This document shows, in pieces, positions 11,620 through 24,239 of a DNA stretch of 64,000 bases. Made by a program: the position numbers and the translations under genes. Where the stretch lies: positions 4,686,081-4,750,080 of the forward strand of contig RQOL01000718.1 of assembly GCA_013076295.1 (NCBI GenBank), given 5' to 3'. The DNA is from Sanderia malayensis. Taxonomy: Eukaryota > Cnidaria > Scyphozoa > Semaeostomeae > Pelagiidae. The notes beneath the pieces are model-generated. The model did not search any database, was not told the DNA's origin, and was given only the letters and a program-made list of their open reading frames with translations. Positions within the stretch are counted from its first letter, which is position 1; each line of letters begins with the position of its first letter.

Positions 11620-14600
11620 AGTATTTATTGTAGGGTATTTATTGTAGGGTATGTATTGTAAGGTATTTATTGTAGGGTATTTATTGTAGGGTATGTATTG
11701 TAGGGTATGTATTGTAGGGTATGTATTGTAGGGTATGTATTGTAGGGTATGTATTGTAGGGTATGTATTGTAAGGTATTTATTGTAGGGTATGTATTGTA
11801 AGATATGTATTGTAGGGTATGTATTGTAAGGTATGTATTGTAGGGTATGTATTGTAAGATATGTATTGTAGGGTATGTATTGTAAGGTATGTATTGTAGG
11901 GTATGTATTGTAGGGTATGTATTGTAGGGTATGTATTGTAGGGTATGTATTGTAAGGTATGTATGGTAGGGTATGTATTGTAGGGTATTTATTGTAGGGT
12001 ATGTATTGTAAGGAATTTATGGTAGGGTATGTATTGTAGGGTATGTATTGTAGGGTATGTATTGTAGCGTATGTATTGTAGGGTATGTTATGTAGGGTAT
12101 GTATTGTAGGGTATGCATTGTAAGGTATGTATTTTAGGGTATGTATTCTAAGGTATGTATTGTAGGGTATGTATTGTAGGGTATGTATTGTAAGGTATGT
12201 ATTGTAGGGTATGTATTGTAGGGTATGTATGTAGGGTATGTATTGTAGGGTATGTATTGTAGGGTATGTATTGTAGGGTATGTTATGTAGGGTATGTATT
12301 GTAGGGTTTGTATTGTAAGGTATGTATGGTAGGGTATGTATTGTAGGGTATTTATTTTAGGGTATGTATTGTAAGGAATTTATGGTAGGGTATGTATTGT
12401 AGGGTATGTATTGTAGAGTATGTTATGTAGGGTATGTGTTGTAGGGTATGTATTCTAAGGTATGTATTGTAAGGTATGTGTTGTAGGGTATGTCTTGTAG
12501 GGTATGTATTGTAGCGTATGTATTGTAGGGTATTTTATGTAGGGTATGTATTGTAGGGCATGCATTGTAAGGTATGTATTTTAGGGTATGTATTCTAAGG
12601 TATGTATTGTAGGGTATGTATTGTAGGGTATGTATTGTAAGGTATGTATAGTAGGGTATGTATTGTAAGGTATGTATTGTAGGGTATGTATTGTATAGTA
12701 TGTATTGTAGGGTCTGTATTGTAGGGTATGTATCGTAGGGTATGTATTGTAGGGTATGTATTGTAGGTTATGTATTGTAGGGTATGTATTGTCGGGTATG
12801 TTGTGTAGGGTATGTATTGTAGGGTATGTATTGTAGGGTATGTATTGTAAGGTATGTATTCTAGGGAATGTATTGTAGGGTATGTATTGTAGGGTATGTT
12901 ATGTAGGGTATGTATCGTAGGGTATGTATCGTAGGGTATGTATCGTAGGGTATGTATTGCAATGTATGTATCGTAGGGTATGTATTGTAAGGTATGTATT
13001 GTAGGGTATGTATTGTAGGGTATGTTATGTAGGGTATGTATTGTAGGGTATGTATTGTAGGGTATTTATTGTAGGGTATGTATTGTAGGGTATGTATTGT
13101 AGGGTATGTATTGTAGGTTATGTATTGTAGGGTATGTATTGTAGGGTATGTATAGTAGGGTATGTTATGTAGGGTATGTATTGTAGGGTATATATGTAGG
13201 GTATGTATTGTAGGGTATGTATTGTAGGGTATTTATTGTAGGGTATGTATTGTAGGGTATGTATTGTAGGGTATGTATTCTAGGGTATTTATTGTAGGGT
13301 ATTTATTGTAGGGTATGTATTGTATGGTATTTATTGTAGGCTATGTATTGTAGGGTATGTATTGTTGGGTATGTTATGTAGGGTATGTATTGTAAGGTAT
13401 GTATTGTAGGGTATGTTATGTAGGGTATGTATTGTAGGGTATGTATTGTAAGGTATTTATTGTAGGGTATGTATTGTAGGGTATTTATTGTAGGGTATGT
13501 ATTGTAAGGTATTTATTGTAGGGTATGTTATGTAGGGTATGTGTTGTAGGGTATGTATTGTAGGGTATGTATTGTAAGGTATGTATGGTAGGGTATGTAT
13601 TGTAGGGTATTTATTGTAGGGTATGTATTGTAAGGAATTTATGGTAGGGTATGTATTGTTGGGTATGTTATGTAGGGTATGTATTGTAGGGTATGTATAG
13701 TAGGGTATGTTATGTAGGTATGTATTGTAGGTTATATATGTAGGGTATTTATTGTAGGGTATGTATTGTAGGGTATTTATTGTAGGGTATGTATTGTATG
13801 GTATTTATTGTAGGGTATGTATTCTAGGGTATGTATTGTTCGGTATGTTATGTAGGGTATGTATTGTAGGGTATGTATAGTAGGGTATGTTATGTAGGGT
13901 ATGTATTGTAGGGTATATATGTAGGGTATGTATTGTAGGGTATGTATTGTAGGGTATTTATTGTAGGGTATGTATTGTAGGGTATGTATTGTAGGGTATG
14001 TATTGTAGGGTATTTATTGTAGGGTATTTATTGTAGGGTATGTATTGTATGGTATTTATTGTAGGCTATGTATTGTAGGGTATGTATTGTTGGGTATGTT
14101 ATGTAGGGTATGTATTGTAAGGTATGTATTGTAGGGTATGTTATGTAGGGTATGTATTGTAGGGTATGTATTGTAAGGTATTTATTGTAGGGCATGTATT
14201 GTAGGGTATTTATTGTAGGGTATGTATTGTAGGGTATTTATTGTAGGGTATGTTATGTAGGGTATCTGTTGTAGGGTATGTATTGTAGGGTATGTATTGT
14301 AAGGTATGTATGGTAGGGTATGTATTGTAGGGTATTTATTGTAGGGTATGTATTGTAAGGAATTTATGGTAGGGTATGTATTGTAGGGTATGTATTGTAG
14401 GGTATGTATTGTAGCGTATGTATTGTAGGGTATGTTATGTAGGGTATGTATTGTAGGGTATGCATTGTAAGGTATGTATTTTAGGGTATGTATTCTAAGG
14501 TATGTATTGTAGGGTATGTATTGTAGGGTATGTATTGTAAGGTATGTATTGTAGGGTATGTATTGTAGGGTATGTATGTAGGGTATGTATTGTAGGGTAT

Positions 14601-15134
14601 GTATTGTAGGGTATGTATTGTAGGGTATGTTATGTAGGGTATGTATTGTAGGGTTTGTATTGTAAGGTATGTATGGTAGGGTATGTATTGTAGGGTATTT
14701 ATTTTAGGGTATGTATTGTAAGGAATTTATGGTAGGGTATGTATTGTAGGGTATGTATTGTAGAGTATGTTATGTAGGGTATGTGTTGTAGGGTATGTAT
14801 TCTAAGGTATGTATTGTAAGGTATGTGTTGTAGGGTATGTCTTGTAGGGTATGTATGTAGCGTATGTATTGTAGGGTATTTTATGTAGGGTATGTATTGT
14901 AGGGCATGCATTGTAAGGTATGTATTTTAGGGTATGTATTCTAAGGTATGTATTGTAGGGTATGTATTGTAGGGTATGTATTGTAAGGTATGTATAGTAG
15001 GGTATGTATTGTAGGTATGTATGTAGGGTATGTATTGTAGGGTATGTATTGTAGGGTATGTATTGTAGGGTATGTTATGTAGGGTATGTATTGTAGGGTA
15101 TTTATTGTAGGGTATGTATTGTAGGGTATGTATG
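11620..15134 (+). repeat. 13-14 bp minisatellite array in H3
   Basis: A 3.5-kb array of the same unit. The variant block with TATGTCTTGTAGGG then TAGCGTATG occurs at about 12490 and again near 14835, and matches H1. Other blocks (13300-13800) match 5340-5870 of H1. Confidence 0.93.
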
Positions 15135-15474
15135 TATGTATGGGCATGAGCGGGAGCGAATGCAGCGCCGAAGCGCGCCAAGCAGATTAAGCTTTGTTTA
15201 CTTGACGGGCTCATGTAGTATGTATGTATGTATGTATTTATGTATGTATGTATGTATGTATGTATGTATGTATGTATGTATGTATGTATGTATGTATGTA
15301 TGTATGTATGTATGTATGTAGGTATGTAGGTATGTATGTATGTAGGTATGTATGTATGTATGTATGTATGGGCATGAGCGGGAGCGAATGCAGCGCGCGA
15401 AGCGCGCCAACCACATTAAACTTTGTTGCTTGGGGGGCTCCGGGGAGGGAGCGTAGCGACCGGGCCCCCGCTAG
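15135..15474 (+). repeat. (TATG)n plus GC-rich hairpin blocks, 3' end of H3
   Basis: Two GC blocks around a (TATG)n tract at 15215-15368, parallel to the 3' end of H1, including the truncated first block. Confidence 0.88.
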
Positions 15475-18058
15475 TCTATATTTAATAAAATGTGATCACA
15501 CGTGACCCGCCGACTCTGAACAATGACCTATTGTTTGGTGAACAATCACCATTGTCTTTTGAAACAATCGACGTTCGACCAAACAATGGGATCAAAGGAA
15601 TTTCGTTGTAATCAAAAAGGCTTTTTTCCTGGGGGTCAATAAGGGTGCAAATTGGTATCAAAATGATCGCTGCATTGTGCTGATGACAGTAAAGTATGTG
15701 GCTAATTTCTACTCCAAGCGGTTCGGGAGTTATGGCCCATTTTGTGTTCCGACTTTCTAGAAAGTTCCGAGGACCGAGTTAATGAGATGCAAAACGAGCA
15801 GGGAGAAGCACGTGTTTTTTCGTTGAACGGGCGGCAAGTTGCTCGGTTTAAGCGTGAATACGTGCCGGAAATCAATTGCAAAGACCTGTCAATTGTTGTC
15901 AAGACCTGTGGAGACAATTGGTGAACAATTATTTCAAGGTATTTCCTTTATTCAATGTTTTTGGCTTAAAATAGCACGAGTTTGGTTTTGTTTCACCTCA
16001 CGTTTTTCTTTCGGCTCGAGGGCCTAATCAAAACACGAAGACAATTTTGATTTTCTTGGTCGTTCTGGGCCGATTTTCTCAATTTAAACTTTCGATAACT
16101 GTATATTTACACAAGAACTAAAGTTATATGGCTTTGTTTTTTTTGTTTTGTTGATTTTCCTCTGTTTTTGGACAGTTTTGGCCGAGTTTGGATTTTGCTG
16201 AAAAACACGAAAATTTTCAAGCAACACGCGTGTGTTTTGCATTTGCGAAAATTAATTTTTAACCTGCCAAAACTTTGTTTTTTCACCCAAATACTTTCGA
16301 TAAATGTTCGCCAAGCTATTAGCTTCATGTTGATTTTTTCGTGGGTGTGTAGGACAAAAATTGGCACGCTAATTTAATTTCAAAGTTGGTGATTCATGTT
16401 TGAAATGCTATTTTTTGCACGGGTTTGATTTCACGGCTATTTTTGATGAAGAAAATCATGCCTTGGACTTCAAAAATTTACAACTAAAATTGCGAAAAGC
16501 ATTTCAAAGCACCCAATTACTTTCGATACTTATTCACCAAGTATCAGCTTCATGTTGGTGTAATTGAGTTCAAATGACAAATTTGACCAAGTTAGGGGAA
16601 TTTTTGTGTTCTTAAAGTGCTGATGAATAAATTTTTTCCACGGCTTTTGTGTTGGGCTGCACTAAATACTCTCTTAAAATTCAAAACAAAACTGTTAAGA
16701 AATGTGAATATATTTATCGGATTCGCTGTTCCCTTAGCTACAGTTTGATATATTTTTTATTAGAGATTGAGTTTAAACTTTCCAAGATTGATTAAATTTT
16801 TAAGCAACTTTTTTTTTCAAACTTCACACTTAAGCTATCAACTTCGGGAGCGGCATTTCAGGGGGCAGCGTGGGCGCGGGGCGGTCGCTGGCAGGGGGGA
16901 GATTCGACCTCCCACCTTTACCTTCTTTAGAAATGTGGCGTCGTGTGTATTGTAGGGTATGTATGTAGGGTATGTATTGTAGGGTATGTATTGTAGGGTA
17001 TGTATTGTTAGGGTATGTATTGTAGGGTATGTATTGTAGGTATGTATTGTAGGGTATGTATTTAGGTATTTATAGTAGGTATGTATTGTAGGGTATGTAT
17101 AGTAGGGTATGTTATGTAGGGTATGTATTTAGGTATGTATTGTAGGGTATGTATTGTAGGGTATGTATTGTAGGGTATGTATGGTAGGGTATGTATGGTA
17201 GGTTATGTATTGTAGGGTATGTATTGTAGGGTATGTATTGTAGGGTATGTATTGTAGGGTATGTATTGTAGGGTATGTATTGTAGGGTATGTATTGTAGG
17301 GTATGTATTGTAGGGTATGTTATTGTAGGGTATGTATTGTAGGGTATGTATTGTAGGGTATGTATTGTAGGGTATTATTGTAGGGTATTTATTGTAGGGT
17401 ATGTATTGTTGGGTATGTTATGTAGGGTATGTATTGTAGGGTATGTATAGTAGGGTATGTTATGTAGGTATGTATTGTAGGTTATATGTAGGGTATTTTT
17501 GTAGGGTATGTATTGTAGGGTATTTATTGTAGGGTATGTATTGTATGGTATTTATTGTAGGGTATGTATTCTAGGGTATGTATTGTTCGGTATGTTATGT
17601 AGGGTATGTATTGTAGGGTATGTATAGTAGGGTATGTTATGTAGGGTATGTATTGTAGGGTATATATGTAGGGTATGTATTGTAGGGTATGTATTGTAGG
17701 GTATTTATTGTAGGGTATGTATTGTAGGGTATGTATTGTAGGGTATGTATTGTAGGGTATGTTATTGTAGGGTATTATTGTAGGGTATGTATTGTAGGTA
17801 TTTATTGTAGGGTATGTATTGTAGGGTATGTATTGTAGGGTATGTTATGTAGGGTATGTATTGTAGGGTATGTATTGTAGGGTATGTTATGTAGGGTATG
17901 TATTGTAGGGTATGTATTGTAAGGTATGTTATTGTAGGGTATGTATTGTAGGGTATTTATTGTAGGGTATGTATTGTAGGGTATTATTGTAGGGTATGTA
18001 TGTAGGGTATGTTTGTAGGGTATGTATTGTAGGGTATGTATTGTAGGTATGTATGTAG
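15475..18058 (+). mobile_element. Non-autonomous Helitron unit H4 (3' end lost in assembly gap)
   Basis: It starts TCTATATTTAATAAAATGTG after the CTAG of H3. The unique module (15475-16943) is more diverged than in H0 and H1, with many single-base deletions. The minisatellite runs into the N gap, so the GC blocks and the terminal CTAG are not seen. The single-base deletions may partly be sequencing error beside the gap. Confidence 0.75.
16945..18058 (+). repeat. 13-14 bp minisatellite array in H4, running into gap
   Basis: Same unit as the other arrays but with many length variants (12, 13 and 15 bp units). The array is open at the N run, so its true length is unknown. Confidence 0.9.
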
Positions 18059-18158
18059 NNNNNNNNNNNNNNNNNNNNNNNNNNNNNNNNNNNNNNNNNN
18101 NNNNNNNNNNNNNNNNNNNNNNNNNNNNNNNNNNNNNNNNNNNNNNNNNNNNNNNNNN
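18059..18158. other. Assembly gap of 100 N
   Basis: A run of exactly 100 N, usual for a gap of unknown size. It lies inside the H4 minisatellite, so the missing length cannot be judged. Confidence 0.99.
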
Positions 18159-20065
18159 ATTAGTACATTGACAGCTTCGGTTAAGCACTTCAGTATTTGA
18201 TCACTGAGAATCATACAGGAAAAAAGGAAGAATTGATAATCAATAAAATGCCCATATGATAGTTACAGGATAATAGGACAACATGATAGTTGTGCAGCCA
18301 TAATGGTCAATAGCCCTTGTGGATTACATGGAACAGGATATTTGAAATGCAAAATAAGTGAAAATTATCTTTCCACTGGTCTATGAATACTTCATCCATC
18401 ATCAATATTCAAGATAAAAATAGTTTCATAGGAATGTCAATATATTTTGCTTGCGACACATGAAGGCAATGAACAGTAAGGAATCCATAAATTGGTAAAT
18501 ACTTCAAGAATCATTTTGAATCCAAGCTAGCAATCGCAGGCACATGTAGTGAAGGTATCAAACATTTATTTTGTTAGCAAGTAAACTATAAAGGTATAAA
18601 ATAACTAATCTAAATTCTGGATGTCATTGCAATCAGTGAAGTTAGCATTGCGTAACCCAAATTAAGCTGGTTTAACAACTTGATGAAATTTAATCGGGAA
18701 TGGGTTAAAAATAAGATCTCTATTACCTGTAACATACATTGAAAATGTCCCCTGTAAATTTGGAAGTAGTTTACCAACTTTACGTTGTCCTCTTTGATGA
18801 TCATTTTGTGATGCCAAGCCAAGCTGTTTCCAAATTCTTATTTCAAAAGTTAGCGGTGGCCATTGATGGAAAAGAGGACAAAATTTTTTCAAAGCAACAT
18901 AACGACCTCGTTTCAATGGGGGATAAAGTATTATTATTGGTAAAGAAGAACTGCAGAAATGCATCTCATTAAGAACGGACATTGATGAAACTCAGTAAAT
19001 TTGAACAGAGAGTACATTAATTCTACATATTTTGGTATATAATATATTTCTTAATGCATAAACGGTAATAAAGTAAGTGTCAAATAAATATCATTGACAA
19101 TTGCTTCAATTATGTGCTACACACAACTATAAAAACTTTTGGCATACAATGTCATAAAGGAAAACATGAGCTTTAACAAGCATGAATAAAAATGCAGACA
19201 AACTTCTAATGTCCATTTGACGTTCATGTTTTATATATCGATAGTGAACATCAATGAGAGATAATTGGTTTCATCTGTAAATCGTATTGATGTCTTCATT
19301 CATCATGTGGAGTGTTCGGCGATGTTGACAGCTTTATTCAATATAAAACTCACACACGCGTGGCACAGAGCAACAATACCGATGTCTGTTCTCTCGATGC
19401 TTCCGTGCGTTCTCACCATTAAGTTTGGTCATAGTAAAAGAAAAAGATTGCTGGTTACATTAGTTTAAAGCTCGAACACCAACTTCAAGGGGTAACCTTT
19501 GTTCGAGGTTTCCTTTTTCATGAAAACTGCATTTTAAATTTGGGATATTACTAAATAAGGGCTCAGCTATATTGTTATAATAAATAAGGACATAAGATGA
19601 GGGTAATCCAATGTTAATTCTTGTCAAAACAACTATGGTTAATGGAGAGATTGCAGTTTTCACAGAGAAAAGGAAAACCATACTCCCATAGGCAATATCG
19701 GAGAGCATGGGAAAGCATATCTCCTCTGATACGGGTGCTACTGAGGACCCAGATCGTGTTGTTGCTGTTGGCGAACACCACCGGACACTGGAGTGTTGTG
19801 AAAGTGTCCAGATCATTCTTGGCGGATCTTATTGACTGGAGTGGCCTGGCAAACCAGCAATGTTCAAAGCTTTTCATGGCTTTGCTTTCTAAGTGCTGTG
19901 CTGATAGCACAACAGGGAACATCACACTGTAGTGCAATGCCGATCCGCTGGAACCACAATGTGAGCCCCGTATTTTGTGTATGTGCATTTTGGTAGACTG
20001 AAACCCTCTGTGAGCAACACAATTTATGCTCAAAAGTTTGTGAAGACCTTTACAGGACCTTTACT
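18159..20065. other. No recognised gene
   Basis: AT-rich sequence between the gap and the Helitron helicase. Only short ORFs are present on both strands and none resembles a family I recognise. The 3' end of the autonomous Helitron should lie here, but I could not fix a CTRR with a convincing hairpin. Confidence 0.5.
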
Positions 20066-21419
20066 TTACATTTTTGTCTTCCTGTGTGTTCCCTCTGGGA
20101 GGAAATCTTTGAGCCCGTCAAATGATGTTGCTCTTGACATGGCCACATATAACTGACCATGTGTGAACACGGGCTCAGGTAAATACAAACCAACATACCT
20201 CAGAGATTGTCCCTGTGCCTTGTTGATAGTATGGCAGTATGCTAGTCTGACTGGAAATTGCCGTCGTTTGATGTTGAACGGCATCTCAGTGTCTTGTGTT
20301 GAAATTGTTATTCTGGGAATCATGACCTGCTGGCCTCTGTGTTCCTTCATGATGATCTCTGCTGTGATCACGCTACGTCGGAGATGGCGTACAATGAGTC
20401 TTGTGCCGTTGCAAAGACCTTTCTTTGGATTTAGATTCCTCAGAAGAATGATTGTTGCACCAACCTTAAATAAGGAATGTTCGAGATTACGATGCGTATC
20501 ATGGAAGGACCGTTATTAATATCTAAAATCAGTGTAGAATTAATGTATAATTAGTACATATAGAAAAATTGTACCTTGAGTCTAAGTCGATGTAATGGCA
20601 TTCCGTTAGGAGTTAGATTGTTGAGAAACTGAATTGGATATGCCGCTTCCTCATGTGGATCCTCTGTTATCACACTATCTGTGCTGTAGTATGTTCTGTC
20701 AGGAGTTTCTAGTCTTTCCGGAATAGTGTCATTGATTTGATGTGAGAAATCATTCTTTGGGGTAAGACAACAACATTCTGACATGGTTACAGGATCCAGC
20801 ATGAGACGCGACTGTGGTGTATTTGTGGTGTAAGTTGAGCATTTCCTCTTGCGAAGATGTGCATATTTGATGTGGCAAAGTGATATTGTCAAGTGCATCA
20901 TGTGGCTCTTGTTTGTTACAGAGTCTTAGGATGAGAATTCCCTGTAAGATTCATCTTGAACAGCTCTCATGTTTGTGTGCAGGCCATGTTGCTGAACAGG
21001 TAAGACCTGTCTGAAATTGCCACCAAGTAACCTGAATTTGCCACCAAATAGCTTGACAACTCGTGTGATATCCCGAAGCAGTCTGTCAACTGCTTGTAAT
21101 GCCAATGCTGATATCATTGAAGCTTTATCCCATATGAACAGGGTTGTTTCATGCAACACTTGTGCTCTTCTGCTCTGTCTCTTGACATTGCATGTTGATT
21201 CCAGCTTCAATGGTATTGGAATTTGGAATTGTGAATGTGATGTTCTGCCATTAATAAGCAGTGTTGTTGCAATTCCTGACCAAGCTGTGCACTGAACTTT
21301 GTGCCCAGATGCATGAAGGTTACAAACCAACGTGTTGTAGAGAAATGTTTTTCCTGTGCCAGCTGGTCCGTCCAGAAGGTGTCAGTTTTGTTCTGATTGC
21401 GCCTCAATTGCCTGAATAA
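20066..21419 (-). pseudogene. Helitron Pif1-like SF1 helicase domain
   Basis: Motifs appear in order. Walker A is DGPAGTGKT near 21365, preceded by a stop in the same frame. The Walker B-like site is IWDKASM near 21130, where Helitron helicases usually have DEAS, so the catalytic Glu is Lys here. GGNFRQVLPV follows near 21025, then YPIQFLNNLTPNGMP, and near the end CHTINKAQGQSL and HGQLYVAMSRA. It would unwind DNA 5' to 3' during transposition. The Glu-to-Lys change and the frame breaks at about 20910 and 20540 make it inactive as read. Confidence 0.9.
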
Positions 21420-22058
21420 TGGCTGTGTATACCACTTGTTGTTCTGGATTCAATGCAGCGTGCATTTCTTCTCCTTGCTCTCTTTCATGTTCAACATCCA
21501 TATGATCTTCCTCTGAAAACATAAACAATAGTTAATTTGGTAGAAATAGAATTATATATTGGCTAAAGTATTACAGTGAATATCATCATGTTAAGTTGTA
21601 AACCACCTTGTTCTGGAATGACAAAGTCGGCCGTTAGCTGAGGAAGGTGATCGTAATTCGTGATGGACAAACCATGAACCTTCAAATTGTTGTCAATATC
21701 ATGTAGACATTGATACATGTGTCTGTCTTGGAAGGTTATGTCTGGATTGTTGAGTTGATCACGTCTGACAAAGTCTTAACTCCTTGCTTCTTTGAAGGCG
21801 TTGAAGAGTGTTCTGATGTCTGATGGCGTTTGAAAGAGTAGCAATGATGCAAACAACTGTCTGAGTTGTGAAGGCATATTGAAGATACAGTTCATCAAGA
21901 CAACGTGTGACTTCGGCATCATATTCTAATAGCCCTAGAGCTAATGCTGCATCTTTAAAGGAATCACATAGATTACCTTCTACTGTACGAAGGTCTTCAA
22001 ATGAAGTAGCTCTCATGTATGCAATGGCAAGAGTCTGAGTGCAAGCTTTTGCTCGCAA
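21420..22058 (-). pseudogene. Helitron pre-helicase segment
   Basis: The segment includes SFEDLRTVEGNLCDSFKDA followed by ALALGLLEYDAE, which in animal Helitrons comes just before the Pif1 helicase. The rest, to the Walker A motif near 21370, has only short broken frames (a possible intron lies around 21515-21600). Confidence 0.7.
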
Positions 22059-22082
22059 GGTCTCGGCTGCACTTGAGTTACT

Positions 22083-22854
22083 CTACCGATGATTGGCATT
22101 GTTCTTCGTTGTCTGGGTGTCCATGTTTTGAACGCTCCTGGAAGACATAGTGCTCTGGTATCTCATGATAGAGGTATTGACGTGCAGCTGGATCTTGCTG
22201 GTTGAGTTCAAACCATGCTGTGAGTGTTGTTCTATCACCAATGTTGTTGAGTCTTTGTTCGTCATCATTGTCATGAAAGATGACTTGTTGCTCAAATGGT
22301 ATATGAACAAAAGCTGTTTGACTGTGTGGCTTTTGTCGTGCAAGGGGAACTGCAGAAGCCGATAGACAGCTTCATGTGGTCCAATATATCTTGCATTGAT
22401 GTACTGGCGCACCTCATCGTGTTCAATGTCTTGAGGTACTTGCTGTTGATTTTCCTCAAGAATTTCAACATGTGCCATATCATGTCCTTTGTGGATATAT
22501 TTGAAATGTACTTGACACTTTTACAGTACTGCATATTTCCACGTTGATATGACACTGATATTTGATGAGTAGGTGTCTGTTGTGTGGCACTACCCAAATA
22601 TCATCCAGAATGCGATCATTTAGATAGACTAGGTGAAGACAGCGTCGTCTGTAGAGAGGATAGCCGTTGACATTGGTTTGAGTGTCAGCAACGTGTTCTT
22701 TTGGAAACCGCTTTTTGCATTTGTTGTTTTCCATGCACACGCACTGAGGATTTAAATTTCCACAGGGTCCATGTGTCATGTGCTTTAAGACCAACTTGTG
22801 GTATTTTGCATCCTGTGGGTCTGGAATCTCTGCTGATATCAGTTGATCCACCTG
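22083..22854 (-). pseudogene. Helitron Rep-helicase linker region
   Basis: The start of this block (QLISAEIPDPQD, then HGPCGNLNP and CKKRFPKE) and the later block (ARYIGPHEAVYRLLQFPLH) are diagnostic of animal Helitron proteins between the nuclease and the helicase. A frame change near 22480 separates the two ORFs. A short region before the block (22855-22970) has GT...AG borders on the minus strand and may be an intron. No separate enzymatic role is known for this part. Confidence 0.85.
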
Positions 22855-22962
22855 ACAATGAATATAATAATTAACAATTGTATAATAGAAATGTAGTACA
22901 GAACAGTTGTACTGTGCATTGGATATAAATTTAGCAATGAGAGAAAGAATTCTTGGTACATG

Positions 22963-24207
22963 TCAACAATACCTGTTGTGTGTTCTGGGTTTACCAGCTT
23001 GCGAAAGAAACAGGATCATGTGTGCGTGTGGTAGTCCTCTCTTCTGAAATTCTATGACATACACATGTGCAGTGAAATGTCCAACAATGTTGTGTAGTAT
23101 GTCTTCGAGTAGTTCTTTGAGTTTGAGTTGAAATACTTGAGTGACAATGTCTGGTCGATCATTGCCCGCCTGATATGGATGAATGTTTTCTTCTATCTCC
23201 TTCCATTTAGGATTGGCAGTCATTGTCAGGAAGATGTCTGGCTTGCCATACTTCCTTACGATTGTCATTGCATCTTGAAAATGTTGATACATGTTTCTTG
23301 GCTGCCTGGAAAGGATGACGGTAGAATGATAACACGGCCAACATCGATATGTTTGGCTGATTTGGATTGTTAGCCCTGGCCATCTGGTTTTCGATTTCAG
23401 CTCTCCTGTGGAGATGATCCATCAGGCCTCGATACGTGTCAACACGAAGCTGACGTTGATTTTTCATAATCCAGTGCAGTTTATTGCCTTCTATTTTCGT
23501 ATATGCCTCTACCAGATACTGTTGAAATAGAAGTGATGCAATGTGGATGGCTGAGAATGCATCCCTGACCTGGATTCTGTACGAATAGTATTCAGCGAGG
23601 GTTAGTCTGGTGCGTCGGATACAATTCATGTTTTGCTGACCCCTTACATTTGCAGTTGGCAATCGTTGCAGGTCCAAACTGTAACCCATGTCACCGTGAA
23701 AGAATATCAATGGATACGTGAGAGGATCGGCAATTGGACTGGTTGCGTAAATCTTCATGAGATCTCCGTGTCTTGTTTGAACTCGCAGTTCTCTGTCGTC
23801 AGGATTTGGTGCACCTCCATTCTGTACTGTGTATATAGCTGCAATTTCTCTGGCAGTAGGATTATCGTATCTGCGATCTTGTTGTGGGCGACCTGTGACG
23901 ATCATTTTGAATGTTGGAACAGGCTGATCGTTTGCAATAGCTTGCTGCCGCTGTTCCTCCAATATTTCACCCATGCTTCGAAAATGTTGTGCAAATCGAT
24001 TGACTGCCATTAATTCATTCTGGAGAAGTGCAACAATGTCCAAATCAAGACGCTGTTCTCCTGCAGTGTTTTGCCGTTCCTGCAATGCTTGTTGCTATCC
24101 ATGATGTATAGTTCCGCATATTTTCTGGATCTGTCTGTTTCTGTTACACCTGTTAATGATGCAAAGCATAAGTTAGGGAAATAGAAATACAACTGTAGCC
24201 AGCACAA
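22963..24207 (-). pseudogene. Helitron-like N domain and HUH Rep nuclease
   Basis: The block reads from VTETDRSRKYAELY through the Helitron-like N domain and ends in the Rep motif. RGLPHAHMIL supplies the two histidines of the HUH metal-binding motif near 23015-23040. Upstream, FLTMTANPKW is a standard Helitron landmark. Frame changes occur near 24090 and near 23250, where two overlapping ORFs share the protein. The Rep nicks and joins DNA ends in rolling-circle transposition. The catalytic tyrosines that should follow the HUH motif are not visible in an open frame. Confidence 0.88.
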
Positions 24208-24239
24208 ACGAATAATAAGTTATATTGATAATGACTGGA

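Larger units (their letters stand above)
10159..15474 (+). mobile_element. Non-autonomous Helitron unit H3 (complete, 5316 bp)
   Basis: It starts TCCTATATATATAATCTACG right after CTAG and ends GGGCCCCCGCTAG at 15474. The order of parts is as in H1: unique module 10159-11618, minisatellite to about 15134, one GC block, a (TATG)n tract, and a terminal GC block. Shared rare minisatellite variants (for example the variant containing TATGTCTTGTAGGG) tie it to H1, so H1 and H3 look like copies of one parent. Confidence 0.85.

Noticed and set aside
19460..20033. Overlapping ORFs on both strands of 100-140 codons
   Set aside because: No recognisable domain and mutually exclusive frames; they lie beyond the Helitron helicase stop.
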